From contig DGUP01000010.1 of NCBI GenBank assembly GCA_002394685.1, positions 1-64,000 of the forward strand: a DNA stretch of 64,000 nucleotides, read 5' to 3'. Of the stretch, positions 59,459 to 64,000 are shown one piece after another. The stretch's first letter is position 1, and each line of letters starts with the position of its first letter. A model generated the notes under the pieces. That model was not told the origin of the DNA and did no database searches. It saw only the letters and a program-made list of their open reading frames with translations. The stretch comes from Treponema sp. UBA4307 (GTDB taxonomy: Bacteria; Spirochaetota; Spirochaetia; Treponematales; Treponemataceae). Made by a program: the position numbers and the translations under genes.

Positions 59459-61054
59459 TTATTCTACCCACATTAGAGAATTTTCAAAATCAAAAGTTAT
59501 TATTCTTTGCTTAAAAAAATCTAAACCTAGAAGCAAATTATACTTTCCCCCAAATTCTTCAGAAAAAGCGTCTTGTACTATTTGTGTATATTCTTTTTCT
59601 GTCATGCAAATTAATGGAAGACTTATTATTTCATTATCCAGTTTTATTTTTATTCCTTTTGAATAAGGATAAGTATGGTTTGATTCGTTGTAAAGACTTA
59701 TAATAGGAACTTGTTTTTTTTCTATGAACAAATCTTCTGTTTGATCAATAATTATTGAATAGCTGAGGTTTCCTGAATCAATTAAAGCTTTATAATTTTT
59801 TTTATTAATTTCAACTTCACAAAAAATATTGTTATTGTGTAATTCTATCTTATGAGGAATATTATTAGGTTTTACATTTGAAAAAATAAGAATATTGTCA
59901 ATACAGTTTATTTGAACGAAATTGTATTGCGATTGTTTAGAGAGAAACTCAATTCCAAGAATTCCATCTAACTCTATTTTATTAAGATTATTGTTAAAAA
60001 ATTTAAAACCTGTATATTTAAAATCTCCTTCAGAAATTTTGAATGATGAAAAATAGAATTTAAAACCTCGTTCAAATTCATTTACCTTTTTTAATTCTTT
60101 TTGAACTCCATTTTTGAAAAGTATATTGTCGCGACATCCAGTGTCAAGAACAAACTGAAAGGGTGTCTTGTTTATAAGGGCCTGAATTTGAATTCCTTTA
60201 TTAGAAATATAGAATGGAATATTTACAACTGTTGGTAATTTATATTCATTAATTTCAACTGATTCACAATATGAAATTTTCTCATTGAATTTTCGTAAAG
60301 GGAGTTGTGTTGTATTAATTGATTTATTAAAAGCAAGTTTTTGATTTTTAAAATCAAAAGTGACAGTATTACCAATAAAAGTATCAAAACCTAGAAGTAC
60401 ATCATATTTAATAAAAAGATCTTTATATTGTGCATACTTTTCATATTCTTCAAAGTAAATAGGAGAATTTATTGTTAAATCGACATCTTGTAAAAATTGT
60501 ATATGATCTGCAAACATATTTGGAAACATTCCGAATACTAATCCAATAGTTCTATTTTTGATATTAAACATCAACGCATTATCACTTTCTCTGTAAGAAA
60601 TCATACTTTCCGTTGAAATTATATCATTGATAATTATACGATTGGTTGCCATATCTAGTGTAATGAGATTGTACTTCTTAAAAAAATCAGAACATAAAAA
60701 ACCATCAAAATCACTATTTCCTACGAGAGTATCGTCTATAAAAAATTCAACTTTATTAAATTCATAAATTCCACAATTCAATGAATCAATTTTTAAAATA
60801 TTTTTTTTATAACAATTAGAGTTTGTTATTCTATTAGCTGTATCTCTTGAGATAAGTGATTGACTGCTGGAAAAGTCAAGAATAAAATCATACATGTTAC
60901 CTTCTATATTTAATTTAACATAAGATAGTCTTGAAATTTTGTCTGTTTCTACAGGTAATACCATCTGTTTAGGATTATCATATTTGTTTGCTTTACAACA
61001 AATAAAAATAAAAGAAATAGTGAGAAGTGTAAGAGCATATTTTTTCATTTTCAT
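59459..61054 (-). CDS. Lipoprotein with four retropepsin-like modules, paralogue 2
   Basis: The protein is 531 residues and the layout is that of the gene at 54589. A lipoprotein signal (ISFIFICC) is followed by four modules with closing elements CSDFFKKYNLITLDM, LGFDTFIGNTVTFDF, LGIEFLSKQSQYNF and LGLDFFKQRIITFDF. Sites are ILDFSSS (module 1), TINSP (2), VLDTGCRDN (3, catalytic form) and LIDSGN (4). Overall similarity to paralogue 1 is clear, but identity is low and codon use is more AT-rich, so the duplication is old or the copies came separately. The protein sits in the cell envelope; function is unknown. Confidence 0.72.
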   Translation of the reverse strand: MKMKKYALTLLTISFIFICCKANKYDNPKQMVLPVETDKISRLSYVKLNIEGNMYDFILDFSSSQSLISRDTANRITNSNCYKKNILKIDSLNCGIYEFNKVEFFIDDTLVGNSDFDGFLCSDFFKKYNLITLDMATNRIIINDIISTESMISYRESDNALMFNIKNRTIGLVFGMFPNMFADHIQFLQDVDLTINSPIYFEEYEKYAQYKDLFIKYDVLLGFDTFIGNTVTFDFKNQKLAFNKSINTTQLPLRKFNEKISYCESVEINEYKLPTVVNIPFYISNKGIQIQALINKTPFQFVLDTGCRDNILFKNGVQKELKKVNEFERGFKFYFSSFKISEGDFKYTGFKFFNNNLNKIELDGILGIEFLSKQSQYNFVQINCIDNILIFSNVKPNNIPHKIELHNNNIFCEVEINKKNYKALIDSGNLSYSIIIDQTEDLFIEKKQVPIISLYNESNHTYPYSKGIKIKLDNEIISLPLICMTEKEYTQIVQDAFSEEFGGKYNLLLGLDFFKQRIITFDFENSLMWVE

Positions 61055-61130
61055 TCCTTAAAAATTATATGGTTGATTTAAATTTTTATAACTAGTTTAA
61101 ATACGGATTATTTAACTCCGAAGAATAACA

Positions 61131-61166
61131 AAAAAACTCCCCAGATCAAAACGATTTGGAGAGTTT
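61131..61166 (-). terminator. Terminator of the ABC transporter operon
   Basis: On the minus strand AACTCTCCAAATC pairs with GATCTGGGGAGTT and a T-run follows, 35-70 bases after the last stop codon. Confidence 0.75.
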
Positions 61167-61200
61167 CAAAAGTAAACAATCTATATTTTACATTAGAGAA

Positions 61201-62139
61201 TTAGCGCGATCCCTTATCGTAAGGAATACCTTCGGCTTTTGGTGCGCGGGACTTCTTTGATGTAAAGGCCAGTACAATCAGAGAGATGATGTATGGCAGC
61301 ATTTTGTAGAAGTCTCCCGGCATAAGGTTCTTAAGGAATTCATATCCAATGTAAGAATCTGCAACAGCTCTGAAAAGACCAAAGATAAGTGCCGCAAGAG
61401 CAATTCTAATTGGTTTCCACTGACCGAAAATCATTACAGCCAGAGCAAGGAAGCCGGCACCTGCAACTCCGTAAATGAAGTCCCACTGAGATGTAGCAGA
61501 GGCAATGTAAACGATTCCACCAATTCCACCCAGGAAACCTGAAATCAAAACACCGGCATAGCGCATCTTGTAAACGTTAATACCTACAGAATCAGCTGCC
61601 TGAGGATGTTCACCACAAGCGGCTAAACGCATACCAAAACGTGTCTTATAAAGAATGATATAGGAAAGAACCAGAAGCAGAATTGTTATAACCATAAACC
61701 AGTTGAATTCCATTTTACCAATCTTAAAAATAAAAGCTTTTCTCGTCTGAATATATTCCAGAATTGCAGAAACATTGTCGTGATTAGAGCGGGCATTGTT
61801 GTAAGACTTTACAATAACTGTTGCGGCAGCAGTAGCCAGCATATTCATTGCGGTACCAACCAGAGTCTGGTCAGCCTTAAAATTAATTGCGGCAACTGCA
61901 AGCAAAAGCGAGAAAATCATACCACAAAGGGCACTCATAAGAATTGTCAGCAGGATGATAAAAACAGCCGGAGTATCTGCAGGAATAAGGAAAAGTGTAA
62001 ATGCACCTCCCAGCGCACCTGCAACCATAATTCCTTCCAGACCAATATTGATTACACCTGAGTGTTCAGAAAACATTCCACCCAGCGCAACCAGAATCAA
62101 AATTGACATATAAATAAGTGTGTACTGAGCTAATAACAT
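61201..62139 (-). CDS. Nucleoside/BMP-type ABC transporter permease (second)
   Basis: This 312-residue permease of the BPD_transp_2 family (YufQ/NupQ-like) has about eight helices. The opening ILVALGGMFSEHSGVINIGLEGIMVAGALGGAF is the hallmark, and the ABC-binding stretch FGMRLAACGEHPQAADSVGINVYKMRYAGVLISG lies at about residues 170-200. Its start overlaps the stop of the preceding permease gene (62139). With its partner and the ATPase it should import purine nucleosides or a related ligand captured by a BMP lipoprotein, which must lie outside the window. Confidence 0.9.
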   Translation of the reverse strand: MLLAQYTLIYMSILILVALGGMFSEHSGVINIGLEGIMVAGALGGAFTLFLIPADTPAVFIILLTILMSALCGMIFSLLLAVAAINFKADQTLVGTAMNMLATAAATVIVKSYNNARSNHDNVSAILEYIQTRKAFIFKIGKMEFNWFMVITILLLVLSYIILYKTRFGMRLAACGEHPQAADSVGINVYKMRYAGVLISGFLGGIGGIVYIASATSQWDFIYGVAGAGFLALAVMIFGQWKPIRIALAALIFGLFRAVADSYIGYEFLKNLMPGDFYKMLPYIISLIVLAFTSKKSRAPKAEGIPYDKGSR

Positions 62140-63275
62140 TATTTACCCTCCTCTGCTTTTTTTTCATTCTTCTGCCGGCTGGTCCATTTACCAATAAGTT
62201 CCTTAAAGAAAAGAACAAATCCGCAGGCGTAAATAATTATAGAAGAAATAAGATCTGCAATCTGTGGGTTGTAATAGCGCATATCAATTAAAGAACCACC
62301 AAGTGAAATATGCTGAATAAAGTATCCGGCAATCACAACTCCAATTGGATTCAATCCGCCAAGGAAGGCAACTGCAATTCCAGAGAAGCCCATTGCAGGA
62401 ACTGAAGAACTTGTCTTCCACTGCTGAATGTCTGTGAGATAATAGAGGGATGCAGCAAGACCTGCCAGTGCTCCGGCAATTGCCATTGTAATAACGATAT
62501 TAAACTTTTCCTTCATACCTGCATATTTAGCAGCATTTTTGTTAAGACCAGTTGCCCTCAGTTCGTAACCAAAAGTTGTCTTGTTCAAAACAATCATAAT
62601 CACAACTGCAATAATGATTGTGAGTGGAATAGCGATTGTAACATACTGATTATTGTTAAAAAGTTTGTTCAACCCCATCTTTGGAAGAAGACTCTGAGAA
62701 GAAAGAGCCGCAATCTTAAAGGTTTCAGATTTTGTCTGATCCATAGTTACAGGATTCTGCATGAGCACATTCACCAGATAAAGTCCTATCCAGTTAAGCA
62801 TGATACAGGCTATAACTTCATTCATATTACAGAAAGCCTTAAAGAGCCCCGCAAGAGCACCCCAGGCAGCTGCAGCCAGTGTTGCAAGAATTACACACAG
62901 CCACCATGGAAGATTCCAGACCAGGGCAGACCAGAGGGAAATACCAATTGCTACACAATACTGACCACCAACACCAATGTTAAAAAGACCAGCCTTGTAT
63001 GCAAACAAAACAGAAAGTCCGCAGAGAATAAGTGGAACAGACTTAACAAGTGTCTGGCCTAAATAGTAAGATCTCATTGCAGGCTTTTTATAATACATAA
63101 AATTCTTGAGAATAGTAGAAATTGCTTTTGGAGCATTAGGTGCATTGATAATCAGAAGGATGATGAATCCAACCAGAATACCAATCAAAGCACAGATAAT
63201 TGCTGAAACAATTGCCTTAAACTGTTCAGAAGAGGCTAATTTATTAAAACTGAATTTCGATTTATTGTTCATCAT
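62139..63275 (-). CDS. Nucleoside/BMP-type ABC transporter permease (first)
   Basis: This 378-residue permease is YufP/NupP-like, with about ten helices. LSVLFAYKAGLFNIGVGGQYCVAIGI and FGYELRATGLNKNAAKYAGMKEKFNIVITMAIAGALAG correspond to the conserved core and coupling loop. The ends are polar and Lys-rich. It is translated between the ATPase and second permease genes, with overlap downstream and an eight-base gap upstream. Confidence 0.9.
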   Translation of the reverse strand: MMNNKSKFSFNKLASSEQFKAIVSAIICALIGILVGFIILLIINAPNAPKAISTILKNFMYYKKPAMRSYYLGQTLVKSVPLILCGLSVLFAYKAGLFNIGVGGQYCVAIGISLWSALVWNLPWWLCVILATLAAAAWGALAGLFKAFCNMNEVIACIMLNWIGLYLVNVLMQNPVTMDQTKSETFKIAALSSQSLLPKMGLNKLFNNNQYVTIAIPLTIIIAVVIMIVLNKTTFGYELRATGLNKNAAKYAGMKEKFNIVITMAIAGALAGLAASLYYLTDIQQWKTSSSVPAMGFSGIAVAFLGGLNPIGVVIAGYFIQHISLGGSLIDMRYYNPQIADLISSIIIYACGFVLFFKELIGKWTSRQKNEKKAEEGK

Positions 63276-63283
63276 CTACCCCG

Positions 63284-64000
63284 TTACTTATTGCGCTTAG
63301 CACCAGACATATAAAGACCAAGTTCCTGAGGACTTGTTTCCTTTGGATTAAGTTCACCAACAATTTCTCCCTCGTACATTACAAGGATTCTGTCACTCAA
63401 GGAAAGAACTTCTTCCATTTCGTAAGATACAAGAAGAACTGCAGCTCCCTTATCTCTGTCCGAAACAATCTGCTTATGGATATATTCAATTGCACCTACA
63501 TCCAGACCACGGGTTGGCTGAACTGCAATCAAAAGTTTGTGAGCCTTGTCCAGTTCCCGGGCAATAATTGCCTTCTGCTGATTTCCACCAGACATTGAGC
63601 GGGCAATTGTTTTACAGCCCTGACCGCTTCTTACATCAAACTGATCAATCAATTCTGATGCATATTTTGTAACAGCCTGCTTTTTTATAAAACCAGCTTT
63701 CTGAAAATCACTTTCCCAGTAACGCTGAAGAACAATATTCTGTTCAAGAGTATAATCCAGAACCAGACCATGCTTATGTCTGTCTTCCGGAATATGACTC
63801 ATTCCAGCCTTAGATTTTTCACGAATAGATTTTTTTGTTATATCAACATTATCCAGGAGGATTCTTGTTTTCTCTGTATTTACAAGAGGATCCAGACCTG
63901 TCAGACCATGAATAAATTCCGACTGACCGTTTCCATCAATTCCAGCAATACAAACAATTTCACCTGCATGAACTTCAAGGCTTACATCTTTTACTGCAAG
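63284..64000 (-). CDS. Nucleoside/BMP-type ABC transporter ATPase (C-terminal part)
   Basis: The gene runs off the window, and about 238 residues are visible. This is the second nucleotide-binding half of a double ATPase like YufO/RbsA. Walker A is the degenerate form GIDGNGQSE that this half normally shows. Then come DITKKSIREK, HIPEDRHKHGLV, the signature MSGGNQQK and the Walker B region KLLIAVQPTRGLDVGAIEY, in which the catalytic Glu is replaced (QPTRGLD), also typical of this half. It powers the two permeases downstream in the operon. Confidence 0.92.
   Translation of the reverse strand, partial: LAVKDVSLEVHAGEIVCIAGIDGNGQSEFIHGLTGLDPLVNTEKTRILLDNVDITKKSIREKSKAGMSHIPEDRHKHGLVLDYTLEQNIVLQRYWESDFQKAGFIKKQAVTKYASELIDQFDVRSGQGCKTIARSMSGGNQQKAIIARELDKAHKLLIAVQPTRGLDVGAIEYIHKQIVSDRDKGAAVLLVSYEMEEVLSLSDRILVMYEGEIVGELNPKETSPQELGLYMSGAKRNK

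Overview
The window is an AT-rich bacterial chromosome segment that most resembles a host-associated Treponema or related spirochaete. This rests on gene style: abundant lipoproteins and SPOR proteins, a CHASE2 adenylate cyclase, a Cache chemoreceptor, PD-(D/E)XK (Rpn-type) proteins and the polA-coaE-SPOR-ybaK order. No rRNA or other strict species marker is present, so the genus is an inference.

Positions 1-27250 are mostly a housekeeping and nutrient-uptake backbone. They hold a PLC-X domain protein, a redox-type C_GCAxxG_C_C protein, a diguanylate cyclase, tRNA-Lys(CTT), a polar amino acid ABC transporter, shikimate kinase, and a Na+/alanine-glycine symporter under a glycine riboswitch. 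A glutamate symporter, a large SPOR/repeat protein, a chemoreceptor, polA-coaE-SPOR-ybaK, an adenylate cyclase, and a three-gene surface operon (secreted protein, beta-barrel-like protein, FecR protein) follow.

Positions 27250-34150 are a repeat island. About nine tandem copies of a ~128 bp unit sit between ~215 bp inverted arms, followed by further palindromes and by two inverted ~86 bp GC-rich repeats that enclose beta-mannosidase and nudC. A ~215 bp palindromic element closes the island.

Positions 34150-47250 are accessory. They hold an Rpn-like protein, an unusual operon (a PARG-type ADP-ribose hydrolase, a FliM-like protein with two SpoA domains, an unknown protein), an XRE regulator, a macrodomain-HTH protein, an ATPase, and an ankyrin lipoprotein. 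A patch around 44440-46275 has a truncated gene on both sides of each border.

Positions 47250-61070 return to recQ, a GNAT gene and hisH-hisF. Then comes the most unusual pair in the window: overlapping genes for soluble proteins that look like the cytoplasmic domains of FlhB (with its autocleavage motif lost) and FlhA (with no membrane domain). Two paralogous lipoproteins, each with four retropepsin-like modules, a DUF4143-type ATPase, small unknown genes and an IS3-derived mini-element follow. The window ends inside a nucleoside/BMP-type ABC transporter operon.

At least five genes (aroK, the adenylate cyclase gene, nudC, hisH, the DUF4143 ATPase gene), and probably polA, have a -10 box 6-7 bases before the start codon and no Shine-Dalgarno sequence. 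This suggests leaderless mRNAs. All functional statements come from reading the sequence and from family knowledge; no database search was run.
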